Shown: in pieces, positions 15,527 through 24,924 of the stretch
How positions within the stretch are numbered: the stretch's first letter is position 1
Layout: every line of letters begins with the position of its first letter
Source of the DNA: Bacilli bacterium
GTDB lineage: Bacteria > Bacillota > Bacilli > Bacillales > Amphibacillaceae
NCBI GenBank assembly: GCA_012518125.1
Contig: JAAYTF010000062.1
Coordinates: forward strand, 1-38,137
Length of the DNA stretch: 38,137 bases
Direction: 5' to 3'
Translations under genes and position numbers: made by a program
The notes under the pieces: generated by a model
Told to the model about the DNA's origin: nothing
The model's input: only the letters and a program-made list of their open reading frames with translations
The model's database searches: none

Positions 15527-18500
15527 ATGTCTTTAGAAATCGTTGCCAGTTGCGACCGTGATTTGACGAGCGGCTATATCATCGAACAAATCAAACGCGA
15601 ATTGAAAGAAGCGCCTCTCGGGAAGCCGATTTTTTACATCGTTCCCGAACAAATGACGTTTCAACAAGAATACGAACTGTTCAAAGACGATAACATAAGG
15701 GGAAGTTTGCGTGCGCAAGTCGTCAGTTTCAGTCGCCTTGCGTGGCGCGTGCTGCAAGATGTCGGCGGGAACACGAAACAATACATCAGTTCGACGGGGA
15801 AACAGATGATGCTGCGCAAAATCGTCGAAGAAAGAGCGGAACCGTTTTACATGTTCCAAAAAGCGGCGGACAAAATCGGTTTCCTCGAAGAATTAGACGG
15901 CCTCATCACCGAATTGAAACGGCACCAAATCACCCCGGACGTATTGGAAGCATACATCCCGTATACGCAAGAAAATGGGGCGCTGAACCTCAAATTGAAA
16001 GATTTGCATTACATATATGATAGATTCGACCATTATTTGAAAGATAAATATATCGACGGGGAAGACCAGTTGGAATTGCTCATCAAAGCGATCCCGAAAA
16101 CTGGTTTGTTGGAGGGGGCGCATGTTTACATCGACGGCTTTTACCGTTTTACACCGCAAGAATTAAATATCGTAAAAGAATTGTTGCAAGTCGCCAAAAA
16201 CGTGACGATTGCGCTAGCCGTCACCGAAGAGGAATTGGAGCGCCCGCTCGATGAGCTCGATTTGTTTTATCAGACGAAAGAAACGTATGCCATGTTGAAA
16301 GACATGGCGGACGATTTGGCCATCGAATGGAAAGAGCCGGTGTTTTTAACGCAAAACGGAAAGAAGAAACTACCGTTCCTCCATTTGCAGCGTCATTTTG
16401 ACGTCCGCCCGACACCTGCATTCGACGAAGCGGTCGAAGGGGAGATCCTCGTTGCCGAAGCGGTGCATCCAAGGGCGGAAATCGAGGGCGTCATCCAGGA
16501 AATTTTGCGCCTCGTCCGCGATGAAGGGTACCGGTACCGCGATATCGCGCTTTTCGTCCGCGAAACCGACCAATATTACGATTTGATCCAAACATTGTTC
16601 AACGATTACGATATCCCGGTTTTCATCGATGAAAAGCGGACGATGTTGAACCACCCGTTGATTGAGTTCATCCGGTCGCTGTTGGATGTCATCGAATCGA
16701 ATTGGCGGTACGATGCGATGTTCCGTTTATTGAAGACGGGATTCATCAAACCGACAAATGACAGGCATCCGCTTACGAACGATGCCATCGATCAATTGGA
16801 AAATTATGTGCTGGAATTCGGCATCCGGAGAAAATCCCAATGGACCGACGAACATTGGGTTTACCACCGTTTCAAAGGGTTCGAATTTGCAGTGCAGACC
16901 GACCGCGAAAAAGAATTCGAAGAAAAACTCAATGCGTACAAAGAACAGGTGACTAGCTGGCTTAAGCCGTTTGACGAACGGTTTAGCGCATGCCGAACGG
17001 TGCGGGAGTACAGCGAACAGTTGTATTTGTTGCTCGAACAGCTAGAAATTCCCGAACAACTCGAAGAAAAACGCCAACAGTATGAAAGGATGGGGAATCT
17101 CGAAAAAGCGCGCGAAGAAGAGCAAGCTTGGCTCGCCGTCATGAATTTGCTCGATGAGCTCGTCGAATTGATTGGTGAAGCGAAAATCGACCTAGCTGAG
17201 TACAGCAACATTATCAACGCGGGCTTGGAGGCGCTCCAGTTTTCCCACGTCCCGCCGAGCATGGACCACGTCATTGTCGGCACGATCGACCACTCGCGCA
17301 TTTTAAACAAAAAATGTGTCTTTTTGATCGGCGTCAACGAAGGTCTTTGGCCGAAAAAAGCGGGCATCGACGGCATCATCAACGAAGAAGAACGTGAATT
17401 TTTGGAGCATTTCGGCTTAAAGCTTGCTGCGAGCAACCGCCGCGTCCTGCTCGATGAACAGTTGTACATGTATATGGCGTTTACGCTTCCGACCGATTTT
17501 TTGATGGTCAGCTATAGTTTAAGCGACCAGGAAGGGAATGCCAAAATTCCGGCGCAAATCGTCGACAGGCTGTACGAGTTTTTTCCGGAGTTGGGCCGGC
17601 CATTGCTTTTGACCGACCCGGAGGAAATGCATGATGCCGTCCGTTTTGTCACGACGCCGCAAAAAACGCGCGGTCCGTTGAACGTGCAGTTGTCCCGCCA
17701 TTTGCGTGGTTATCGCATCGATGCCATTTGGTGGAGCGTATTGGACTGGTACATTGAAAATGAATCGAAGAACGGCGCGACCCGCCGCACATTGCAAAGT
17801 TTGTTTTATAAAAACGAGCCGGTCGATTTGAACGAACAGACGGTTGAAAAATTGGTGCCGAAAATCGTCCAAACGAGCGTCTCGCGGATGGAAATGTTGT
17901 ATCGTTGTTCCTACCAACATTTTTTGCGTTACCACTTGAAATTGGAAGAACGCCGGACGTATTCGCTGGAGGCGCCGGACATCGGGCAGCTGTTCCATGA
18001 AGCGCTCAAGACGATCACCGAATGGATTTTTGCATCCGGAAAAGATTTTAAAGAAGTGACGAAAACGGATGCCGAAACGTATGCGAAAAAATCGATCGAC
18101 GAATTGGCGCCTGTGTTGCAGCATCACATTTTGGCCAGTTCCAACCGTTATCGCTACTTGAAGCGGAAATTGCAACAAGTCATCGCCAAAGCGACGTACG
18201 TGCTGAGCGAACAAGCGCGCGCAAGCGGATTTTCACCGGTGGGAATCGAGTTGAGTTTCGGCTACGACAAAGGGTTGGAGCCGGTGAAGATTCCGCTCCC
18301 GAACGGCCGCGAACTTCACTTGCGCGGCAGAATCGACCGCGTCGATAAAGCGCAAATAAACAACGAGTTGTATTTACGCATCATCGATTACAAATCGGGC
18401 AGTCAATCGCTTTCGCTCGAAGAAGTGTATTACGGCATCGCTTTGCAAATGTTGACGTACTTGCACGTCGTCTTGGAACAGGCGCAGTCATGGTTGAAAA

Positions 18501-19030
18501 TGGGTGCATCGCCTGCGGGCATTTTATATTTCCACGTCCACGACGCGATGTTGAACGACCCGGAAGTGGCGACGGAAGAACAACTCGAAAAAGAATTGTT
18601 CAAAAAATATAAAATGAATGGCCTCGTCCTGAAAGATCCGGACGTGGCAATCATGATGGATGAACATCTCGCCGCAGGAAACAGCGACATCATTCCGGTG
18701 CGCCTGAAAAAAGACGGGGATTTTTACAAAAATTCCCGTGTCGCCGATGAAACGGCTTTTGCGCTGTTAAGAAACTACATCGAAACGTTGATCAAGCGCG
18801 CCGGCATCCACATTGTAAGCGGGAAGATCGAATTGAATCCATATGAAAACGACAAAGGGACGGCTTGCCGTTTTTGCCCGTTCCGCTCCGTCTGCCAATT
18901 CGATCCGATTTTGCGCGAAAACAAATATCGTCGTTTCGTCCCGCTAAGCGACGACGAAGTGTTGGAGCGCATCGAAAAAGAATTGATGGAAAGCGATGAA
19001 GAAACGGATGGGAGTGACAAGCGATGGTAA
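15527..19030 (+). CDS. addB: Helicase-nuclease subunit AddB (iron-sulfur nuclease)
   Basis: A protein of 1167 residues from ATG 15527, preceded by AAAGGAGG; a longer open frame upstream has no binding site. AddB forms with AddA the enzyme that resects double-strand DNA ends to Chi for RecA loading. The C-terminal RecB-like nuclease shows LRGRIDRVD and IIDYKSG. The four cluster cysteines are present as C794, C1114, C1117 and C1123 (C-x2-C-x5-C), each shifted by 7 from those I recall in B. subtilis. The body includes VSFSRLAWRVLQ and IVPEQMTFQ, typical of AddB. Unusually, the N-terminal Walker A expected near residues 8-15 (GRxGSGKT) reads ASCDRDLTSG instead. The stop overlaps the addA start by 7 bases. 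Confidence 0.95.
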   Translation: MSLEIVASCDRDLTSGYIIEQIKRELKEAPLGKPIFYIVPEQMTFQQEYELFKDDNIRGSLRAQVVSFSRLAWRVLQDVGGNTKQYISSTGKQMMLRKIVEERAEPFYMFQKAADKIGFLEELDGLITELKRHQITPDVLEAYIPYTQENGALNLKLKDLHYIYDRFDHYLKDKYIDGEDQLELLIKAIPKTGLLEGAHVYIDGFYRFTPQELNIVKELLQVAKNVTIALAVTEEELERPLDELDLFYQTKETYAMLKDMADDLAIEWKEPVFLTQNGKKKLPFLHLQRHFDVRPTPAFDEAVEGEILVAEAVHPRAEIEGVIQEILRLVRDEGYRYRDIALFVRETDQYYDLIQTLFNDYDIPVFIDEKRTMLNHPLIEFIRSLLDVIESNWRYDAMFRLLKTGFIKPTNDRHPLTNDAIDQLENYVLEFGIRRKSQWTDEHWVYHRFKGFEFAVQTDREKEFEEKLNAYKEQVTSWLKPFDERFSACRTVREYSEQLYLLLEQLEIPEQLEEKRQQYERMGNLEKAREEEQAWLAVMNLLDELVELIGEAKIDLAEYSNIINAGLEALQFSHVPPSMDHVIVGTIDHSRILNKKCVFLIGVNEGLWPKKAGIDGIINEEEREFLEHFGLKLAASNRRVLLDEQLYMYMAFTLPTDFLMVSYSLSDQEGNAKIPAQIVDRLYEFFPELGRPLLLTDPEEMHDAVRFVTTPQKTRGPLNVQLSRHLRGYRIDAIWWSVLDWYIENESKNGATRRTLQSLFYKNEPVDLNEQTVEKLVPKIVQTSVSRMEMLYRCSYQHFLRYHLKLEERRTYSLEAPDIGQLFHEALKTITEWIFASGKDFKEVTKTDAETYAKKSIDELAPVLQHHILASSNRYRYLKRKLQQVIAKATYVLSEQARASGFSPVGIELSFGYDKGLEPVKIPLPNGRELHLRGRIDRVDKAQINNELYLRIIDYKSGSQSLSLEEVYYGIALQMLTYLHVVLEQAQSWLKMGASPAGILYFHVHDAMLNDPEVATEEQLEKELFKKYKMNGLVLKDPDVAIMMDEHLAAGNSDIIPVRLKKDGDFYKNSRVADETAFALLRNYIETLIKRAGIHIVSGKIELNPYENDKGTACRFCPFRSVCQFDPILRENKYRRFVPLSDDEVLERIEKELMESDEETDGSDKRW

Positions 19031-22000
19031 AGTGGACCCCGGAACAAAAACGTGCCATTGAGGAGCGGGATGCGAACATCCTCGTTGCAGCGGCCGCCGG
19101 TTCGGGAAAGACGGCCGTTTTGGTCGAACGGATCATTCAGCGCATATTGGACGAAGAAGAACAGTTGAACATCGATGAGATGTTGATCGCGACATTCACG
19201 AACGCCGCTGCGGAAGAAATGCGGCAACGGATCGGTTTGGCATTGGATAAAGCATTACAGGAAAACCCGGCTTCCTACCATTTGAAAAAGCAGCTGTCGC
19301 TTTTGCAGCGGGCATCGATTTCGACGCTCCACTCGTTTTGCATGCAAGTCGTCCGTGAATACAGCTACTTGCTCGATTTGGATCCGGCTTTCCGCATCGC
19401 GGATGATATGGAAATCGATTTGTTGAAACACGAAGTGCTCGATGAGCTGTTTGAAGAATGGTACGGCCAAGAAGGCGAAGCGGTCGAACGCTTCTTTGCC
19501 GTCGTCGACATGTTTTCGAGCGACCGCAGTGATGCCGAAGTGGAAGCGTTGATTGTAAACTTGCATACGTTCGCCAAGCAACATCCTTGGCCGAAACGAT
19601 GGCTTGAACGTGTCGCCGAAATGTACAACGTCGATGATGCCTTCAATGAAACGGATGTATCGTGGCTAAAGCTGTTGAAACAAGAAATAAATGTACAACT
19701 GCACACTTTCAAAAAAAGAATCGAAAGAGCGATGCAAATCGCCCGTGAACCGGACGGTCCATATCATTATCTTGATGCGCTCGAAGCGGACCGGCAATTG
19801 ATCGACGAAGCGCTGAAACGGATCGGTTCGTGGGATGATTTGCAATCGTTTGTGGCGAACACGAAATTTAAAAACCTCTCGGCGAAACGGGTTGAATGTG
19901 ACGAAGCGAAAAAAGAGGCGATCAAAAAAATCCGCGACGCATTCCGCAAAGAGTGGAACAGCTTGAAAAAGCGCTTCTTTGGGCGCAGTTTGGCGCAACA
20001 TCGATCCGATATGGAAAAATTGTATCCTGTCGTCCAACACTTGATTCACCTCGTTTTGCAATTTGAAGAACGTTTCCAGGCGATCAAGCGTGAGCGTGCC
20101 ATCGTCGATTTCAACGATTTGGAACATTTTGCGCTTGCCATTTTGACCGAACCGGATTCGGACGAAGATGAAATCGTTCCTTCCCGAATCGCCCAATATT
20201 ATCAGAACAAATTCAAAGAAATATTGGTTGATGAGTATCAAGACATCAACTTGGTGCAAGAGACGATCATCAGGGCGATCAGCCGTAAAAGCGGCAATGT
20301 GTTCATGGTCGGCGACGTAAAACAGAGCATTTACCGCTTCCGCCATGCGGAGCCGAGTCTGTTCATCAGCAAGTACGAAGCGTTCGCAAAAGACGAACGC
20401 GCGGGGAAACGGATCGATTTGGCGAAAAACTTCCGCAGCCGGGAACATATTTTGACAGGCGCGAATTTCATTTTCAAACAAATATTCGATTCGAAGCTCG
20501 GCGACATTGCATACGATGATGCGGCCGCGCTCGTCTATGGAAACAAAGGGTACGATGAATTTCCGATCGAGCGCGATGAAGTCGAACTCGTCATCATCAA
20601 TGACGAAAAGGGCCGCGAAGCAAAAGACGATTTTGCGGAACATATCACGAAAGAACAACTCGAAGCAAGGCTCTATGCGAAAAAAATCAAAGAATGGCTC
20701 GGGCACGACGGTAACGAGCCGCTTAAAGTATTGGATAAAAAGACGAACACGTTGCGCGACGTACAATACCGCGACATCGTCATTTTGCTCCGTTCGATGT
20801 CGAGTGCGCCGACGATCGTCGACGAATTGAAACAACAAGGCATACCTGTGTATGCCGAATTGAAAACCGGTTATTTTCAAGCAATCGAAATCCAAGTGAT
20901 GATCAACATGTTGAAGATCATCGACAACCCTTACCAGGACATTCCACTCGCTTCGGTGTTAAGATCGCCAATCGTCGGCTTGAACGAAGAACAATTGGCG
21001 CAAATTAGGCTTGCCAAACGGAACGCACCGTTTTATGAAGCCGTAAAAAAGGCAAGCCGTGAAAATGACGACTTGAAACCGGTGTTGGAGCCGTTTCTGA
21101 AACAGCTCGAAACGTACCGCAAGATGGCGCGTGAACGTTCATTGTCCGAACTCATTTGGACGATTTTCCAAACGACCGGATATTACGATTATGTCGGCGG
21201 CATTCCCGGCGGACGGCAGCGGCAAGCCAATCTGCGGGCGCTTTACGATCGCGCGCGCAGTTACGAAGAGACGAGTTTCCGCGGCTTGTTCCGGTTTTTG
21301 AGGTTCATCGAACGGATGGAGAAACGGAAGAAAGATTTGGGGGAAGCGCGAGCGTTGAGCGAACAGGAAGATGTCGTCCGCATCACGACGATCCATAAAA
21401 GCAAAGGGTTGGAGTTTCCGGTCGTCATCTTGGGCGAATTGAACAAAGAATTCAATTTGCAAGACTTAAAAGGCAAATACATTTTAAACAAAGAACACGG
21501 TTTTGCGACGAAATTCATCGATCCGATCAAGCGCGTCACGTATTCGACGTTATATTATTTGGCGGTTCGCGAAGAAGAAAAACGCCATCTGCTTTCGGAA
21601 GAAATGCGGATTCTTTACGTTGCGCTCACCCGGGCGAAAGAAAAGCTCGTCATGGTCGGCAGGGTCAACGACATCGAAAAAGAAAAGGAAAAATGGCGGG
21701 AAGCATTCACGCATGATGAACTCGTTTTGCCGCTACAACTGCGCAAAAATGCGAAAACGTATCTCGATTGGATCGGCCCTGCGTTGATCCGTCACCCGGA
21801 CGCAAGCACGCTTCGGGAAAACGATGAACCGAATGCCGAAGTTCCCGCTGAAATCGCCAGCGACGACTCAAAATGGCGCATCGAAATCATCGACCGCGAT
21901 GCATTGCTGGAAACGGCGCCGGAAGAAGAGTTGGACGAAGAAACATTAAGACGGGCGATTCAAAATTGGGAGCCGCTTCCGGCGGAAAAAGCTATGGCCT

Positions 22001-22725
22001 ACGACGAACTTGTGGCAAAAAGGCTGCAATTTACGTACCCGTTTGAACAAGCGATGTTGAACCGTGCAAAACAAAGCGTCACCGAAATAAAACGGCGTTT
22101 TGAAACGAGCGATGCTTACAGCGAGCGGCGCGTCATCCGCACATTTAAAAAAATCGCGACCGAACGACCGAAGTTCATCAAGCAAACGAAAGAGCTCACC
22201 CGTGCTGAAATCGGAACGGCGATGCACACAGTCATGCAGCATATCCCGTTTGACCGCTCGTGGGATGAAGACGGTCTGGCCGATTTCGTGCAACAGCTTG
22301 TGATGGAAGAAAAATTGACGGACGAAGAAGCCGAAGCCATCGACATTGAAGCGATTTTACAATTCTTTGCGACCGATTTGGCGTCTTTGATGAAGCGCCA
22401 TAAAATCGAACGGGAAATACCTTTTTCATATACGCTTGATGCGGAGGAAGTGTATGACGATTGGCAAGGCGACGAAAAGGAGAAAGTGTTGATCCAAGGG
22501 GTCATCGATTGCATCGTGTTCACCGCAGAAGGGCTCGTGTTGGTCGATTACAAGACTGACGAAATCCGGGAAGACGAGTTGACTGAAAAGACGATCGAGC
22601 GGCTGAAAAACCGCTACCGCATCCAAATGAAATTGTACAAACGAGCGCTGGAAGATATTTTAGCGCAGCCGGTCATGAAAACGTACCTTTATTTCTTCTC
22701 GAAAAAGTTGACGGTCGAATTGTAA
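19024..22725 (+). CDS. addA: Helicase-nuclease subunit AddA
   Basis: A protein of 1233 residues, almost identical in length to B. subtilis AddA. It is the motor and 3'-strand nuclease subunit of AddAB. The UvrD-type helicase has Walker A AAAAGSGKT (K29), motif II LVDEYQDIN, motif III GDVKQSIYRFRHAE, KNFRSR, then RITTIHKSKGLEFPVV and LYVALTRAKEKL. The C-terminal nuclease has RAEIGTAMHTVMQHI, D1162 in GVIDCIVF, and D1175-Y-K1177 in LVDYKTD. All motor and nuclease residues look intact, so AddA can supply the only ATPase of the complex. Overlap with addB implies translational coupling. Confidence 0.97.
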   Translation: MVKWTPEQKRAIEERDANILVAAAAGSGKTAVLVERIIQRILDEEEQLNIDEMLIATFTNAAAEEMRQRIGLALDKALQENPASYHLKKQLSLLQRASISTLHSFCMQVVREYSYLLDLDPAFRIADDMEIDLLKHEVLDELFEEWYGQEGEAVERFFAVVDMFSSDRSDAEVEALIVNLHTFAKQHPWPKRWLERVAEMYNVDDAFNETDVSWLKLLKQEINVQLHTFKKRIERAMQIAREPDGPYHYLDALEADRQLIDEALKRIGSWDDLQSFVANTKFKNLSAKRVECDEAKKEAIKKIRDAFRKEWNSLKKRFFGRSLAQHRSDMEKLYPVVQHLIHLVLQFEERFQAIKRERAIVDFNDLEHFALAILTEPDSDEDEIVPSRIAQYYQNKFKEILVDEYQDINLVQETIIRAISRKSGNVFMVGDVKQSIYRFRHAEPSLFISKYEAFAKDERAGKRIDLAKNFRSREHILTGANFIFKQIFDSKLGDIAYDDAAALVYGNKGYDEFPIERDEVELVIINDEKGREAKDDFAEHITKEQLEARLYAKKIKEWLGHDGNEPLKVLDKKTNTLRDVQYRDIVILLRSMSSAPTIVDELKQQGIPVYAELKTGYFQAIEIQVMINMLKIIDNPYQDIPLASVLRSPIVGLNEEQLAQIRLAKRNAPFYEAVKKASRENDDLKPVLEPFLKQLETYRKMARERSLSELIWTIFQTTGYYDYVGGIPGGRQRQANLRALYDRARSYEETSFRGLFRFLRFIERMEKRKKDLGEARALSEQEDVVRITTIHKSKGLEFPVVILGELNKEFNLQDLKGKYILNKEHGFATKFIDPIKRVTYSTLYYLAVREEEKRHLLSEEMRILYVALTRAKEKLVMVGRVNDIEKEKEKWREAFTHDELVLPLQLRKNAKTYLDWIGPALIRHPDASTLRENDEPNAEVPAEIASDDSKWRIEIIDRDALLETAPEEELDEETLRRAIQNWEPLPAEKAMAYDELVAKRLQFTYPFEQAMLNRAKQSVTEIKRRFETSDAYSERRVIRTFKKIATERPKFIKQTKELTRAEIGTAMHTVMQHIPFDRSWDEDGLADFVQQLVMEEKLTDEEAEAIDIEAILQFFATDLASLMKRHKIEREIPFSYTLDAEEVYDDWQGDEKEKVLIQGVIDCIVFTAEGLVLVDYKTDEIREDELTEKTIERLKNRYRIQMKLYKRALEDILAQPVMKTYLYFFSKKLTVEL

Positions 22726-22834
22726 AACGTGTAAAACGATTGAAAAAAAGTTTGTTACATCCGTTATTTGCACGTGGAATTGCGTAAAATTTTTATTAGG
22801 AAAACCGTAACACTTGAAATAAGGGGTGGAATCG

Positions 22835-23179
22835 ATGCCGGCTGTCATTTTTTGGATCGTATCGACGTTCTTTCTGTTGGCCATCGGCGCCTTAATGTAC
22901 GTGGGGCTCATGTTGCTCTTTTTCTACACGGTGAAACTGATCTTTCATATGGATGAAGCGAAATGGACGAAGCTGTTTACGTTAAAAAATGGTGCAGGCC
23001 TGTACATGATGCTTGCATTGCCATATTTGTTCATGCTTGTCATCGTGTTTTACGCTAGCAAAGTCTGGTTCGGTTTCATCCAAACGGACTTCAGCATCGT
23101 AAGTGCATTGGTGGTTGTTGCGCTACTAACGTTTTCTTTTCTGATGCATATGCCGAAATTGAAAAACGTGTTGCCTTGA
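22835..23179 (+). CDS. Small membrane protein, unknown
   Basis: A protein of 114 residues from ATG 22835 with AAGGGGTGG upstream (the GTG at 22826 is inside the binding site). Three hydrophobic segments are visible, about residues 3-33, 50-72 and 82-102, joined by short loops such as HMDEAKWTKLFTLKNG. I do not recognise the family. It follows addA by 109 bases and ends in its own terminator at 23179. It precedes an SCO copper chaperone and a CtaG-like protein in the same direction, so a link with respiration is possible but unproven. Confidence 0.7.
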   Translation: MPAVIFWIVSTFFLLAIGALMYVGLMLLFFYTVKLIFHMDEAKWTKLFTLKNGAGLYMMLALPYLFMLVIVFYASKVWFGFIQTDFSIVSALVVVALLTFSFLMHMPKLKNVLP

Positions 23180-23206
23180 TGCCGGGAACGACTCCCCGGC
23201 ATTTTT
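23179..23206 (+). terminator. Terminator after the small membrane protein
   Basis: ATGCCGGG (23179-23186) pairs with CCCGGCAT (23195-23202), followed by TTTTC. Confidence 0.85.
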
Positions 23207-23367
23207 CATTGATTTGAGCCGTCAAGGAAATGCCGTCCATGTAACGTCATAAATTTCTCCTTTCTATCATACATTTATAAAAGTGTGTTCCGCCATATGA
23301 CGACGCCCCGAGGTCCACATCCGGCTCACATCATTTTGTACATAATTTTTTGAAAGGTGTGGCTGCC

Positions 23368-24000
23368 TTGCTTCATCTCCGTGACAAACAGATCAGTTTA
23401 ATCATTTTGGTTTGTTTCGGCTTTTTCTTGTTTTTTTACGGGACGGACGGATTTACCGCCTTCACCGCCGAAAAAGCGAGGACGAATAAACTGCTCGAAG
23501 AAAAACCGCGCTTGCCAGAAGTGACGTTGGAAGACAGCATGGGTCGCAAATACGGATTCGAGGCATTTAGCGACAAATATATTTTCATGACGTTTTTCTA
23601 CACAGGATGCACGACCGTTTGCCCCCAATTGGAAAGAAACGTCGCCAAGGTTTATGAACAAATCCCCGAAAACCATTTAGGGGAGGATATCGTCTTTTTA
23701 AGCGTCAGTTTCGATCCGAAAAAGGATGTTCCGGAAGTGCTCAAACGATACGGCTCGCATTTTGGAAGCGACGAAGAAACGTGGCGCTTGGCGCGCGTGC
23801 CAAAAGAAGGGGAGTTGAAACAGCTGTTGGATGAATTCGGGGTCATCGCCATTCCGATCGGCGACGGCGATTTTCAACATAACGTCGCATTTTATTTGGT
23901 CGACCGCAAAGGGTTCCTCATCGATGTGATGGACTATAACGACATCGGCGGTGCGGTCGAGCGAGTGATGGAAGTTTTGGATCGTACGAAGGAGGGGTAA
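23368..24000 (+). CDS. SCO1/SenC-family copper-binding thiol protein
   Basis: About 210 residues from a TTG at 23368, chosen because AAAGGTG lies 8 bases upstream; TTG 23350 is less likely. An N-terminal membrane anchor (about residues 8-24) precedes a thioredoxin-like SCO domain outside the membrane. The copper ligands are all present: C81 and C85 in GCTTVCP, and H171 in DFQHNVAF. SCO proteins deliver copper to the CuA site of cytochrome oxidase or keep its thiols reduced. It is followed 2 bases later by a CtaG-like membrane protein, supporting an oxidase-assembly role. It is not next to oxidase genes in this window. It differs from the usual stand-alone YpmQ, which may exist elsewhere. Confidence 0.88.
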   Translation: MLHLRDKQISLIILVCFGFFLFFYGTDGFTAFTAEKARTNKLLEEKPRLPEVTLEDSMGRKYGFEAFSDKYIFMTFFYTGCTTVCPQLERNVAKVYEQIPENHLGEDIVFLSVSFDPKKDVPEVLKRYGSHFGSDEETWRLARVPKEGELKQLLDEFGVIAIPIGDGDFQHNVAFYLVDRKGFLIDVMDYNDIGGAVERVMEVLDRTKEG

Positions 24001-24002
24001 GC

Positions 24003-24587
24003 GTGAAACGGTTCATTTACGGTCTCTTGTTATTTGCATTTTTGGCAATGCCCCCGATTGTTTCATTTTTGGAGTCGCACATGTTACTTCACATGCACGT
24101 GCAAATGCCGCTTCTAGCTTTCGCCGGCATGTTATGGACGCCTTTTTTGCAAGCGAAATTCCCCCGCTTTTTCTCACGCTGGAACGAAGATGGCGTACCA
24201 GGAATCGTTTTAGTTTCGCTCGTTGTCACGTATTGGATCCTTCCGCGCGCGATGGATGAGGCGATCCAGTTTTCGTCGGTCGAAGTGTTCAAATTCATCA
24301 GTTGGCCGTTTTTTGTCGGTGTGGCCATGAAAGACAGCTGGAAAAAATTGAAAGGGCGGCAGCGGCTTTTTTCGACTCTTTATTTTTCCTTCATCTACGG
24401 CGTGATGGGATTTGTCTACATTTTTGCTGAAGAACAGCTTTGCAACAATTATTTGATCGTCGAACAGCGCTTGCTCGGCTGGTCGTTTTTGGCGATTTCG
24501 CTCGGTGCGGCGTTTTATCGTTTGCACAATGAAGCCTTAAAGAAAAGGGATGCTGCCGCTGGAAGGAAAACGAAATTCGGCTCATAA
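24003..24587 (+). CDS. Multipass membrane protein, possibly CtaG-like
   Basis: A protein of 194 residues from GTG 24003, preceded by GGAGGGG and only 2 bases after the SCO gene, so the two are coupled. Five or six hydrophobic segments are visible. Near the N-terminus is SHMLLHMHVQMPLLAFAGM, with H26, H30 and H32. This recalls the HMxxH...PLL motif of CtaG proteins, which assist copper insertion into caa3 oxidase. The rest of the protein is shorter than CtaG and I cannot align it, so this is an analogy from a motif plus context. Another reading is an unrelated membrane protein with a metal-binding helix. Confidence 0.65.
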   Translation: MKRFIYGLLLFAFLAMPPIVSFLESHMLLHMHVQMPLLAFAGMLWTPFLQAKFPRFFSRWNEDGVPGIVLVSLVVTYWILPRAMDEAIQFSSVEVFKFISWPFFVGVAMKDSWKKLKGRQRLFSTLYFSFIYGVMGFVYIFAEEQLCNNYLIVEQRLLGWSFLAISLGAAFYRLHNEALKKRDAAAGRKTKFGS

Positions 24588-24924
24588 CCGGCTCTTTGTT
24601 GTGCCATATTAAAAATACCGCTATTTTCACACAATTTTACGAAAAAGATTAGCATAAACGGTTAACATTTGTTATGATAAGCATATACAATACGATGGAA
24701 TTTGGAAAACGAATCATCGGATGAAGAACAGGAAACGTACATAACTTGATTCAACTTCCTGTAAACATCAAATATTCGTAAAACAGTAACGGAAGTCAAA
24801 CCGTCCCAGAAGCTCATGCTCACATTATCACGTACATGATGATACATACAACATGAGTTTTAACGGCATGCAAGCGTAATTTTTTATCATTACAAGAAGA
24901 ATAAAAAAAGGAGTGTAAAATTTT
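24588..24924. other. Intergenic stretch and long leader before ndh
   Basis: No gene is supported in these 337 bases. Candidate promoters lie near the left part (TTAACA 24662 with TACAAT 24686, or TTAGCA 24649 with TATGAT 24673), which would give a leader of more than 200 bases before ndh. The leader holds a small hairpin, ACAGGAA/TTCCTGT, near 24727-24760 and other short complementary segments, but no terminator and no riboswitch family I know. No clear Rex operator is present. Confidence 0.4.
24662..24691 (+). promoter_or_regulatory. Candidate sigma-A promoter of ndh
   Basis: TTAACA (24662-24667) and TACAAT (24686-24691) are 18 bases apart. An overlapping pair, TTAGCA (24649-24654) and TATGAT (24673-24678), is equally plausible. 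Confidence 0.4.

Noticed and set aside
19666-20895. 409-codon open frame opposite addA
   Set aside because: Antisense of a well-supported AddA helicase; no domain and no binding site of note.
24620-24650. Possible Rex redox-repressor site before ndh (TTTTCACACAA)
   Set aside because: Only half of the TTGTGAA-N4-TTCACAA palindrome is present.
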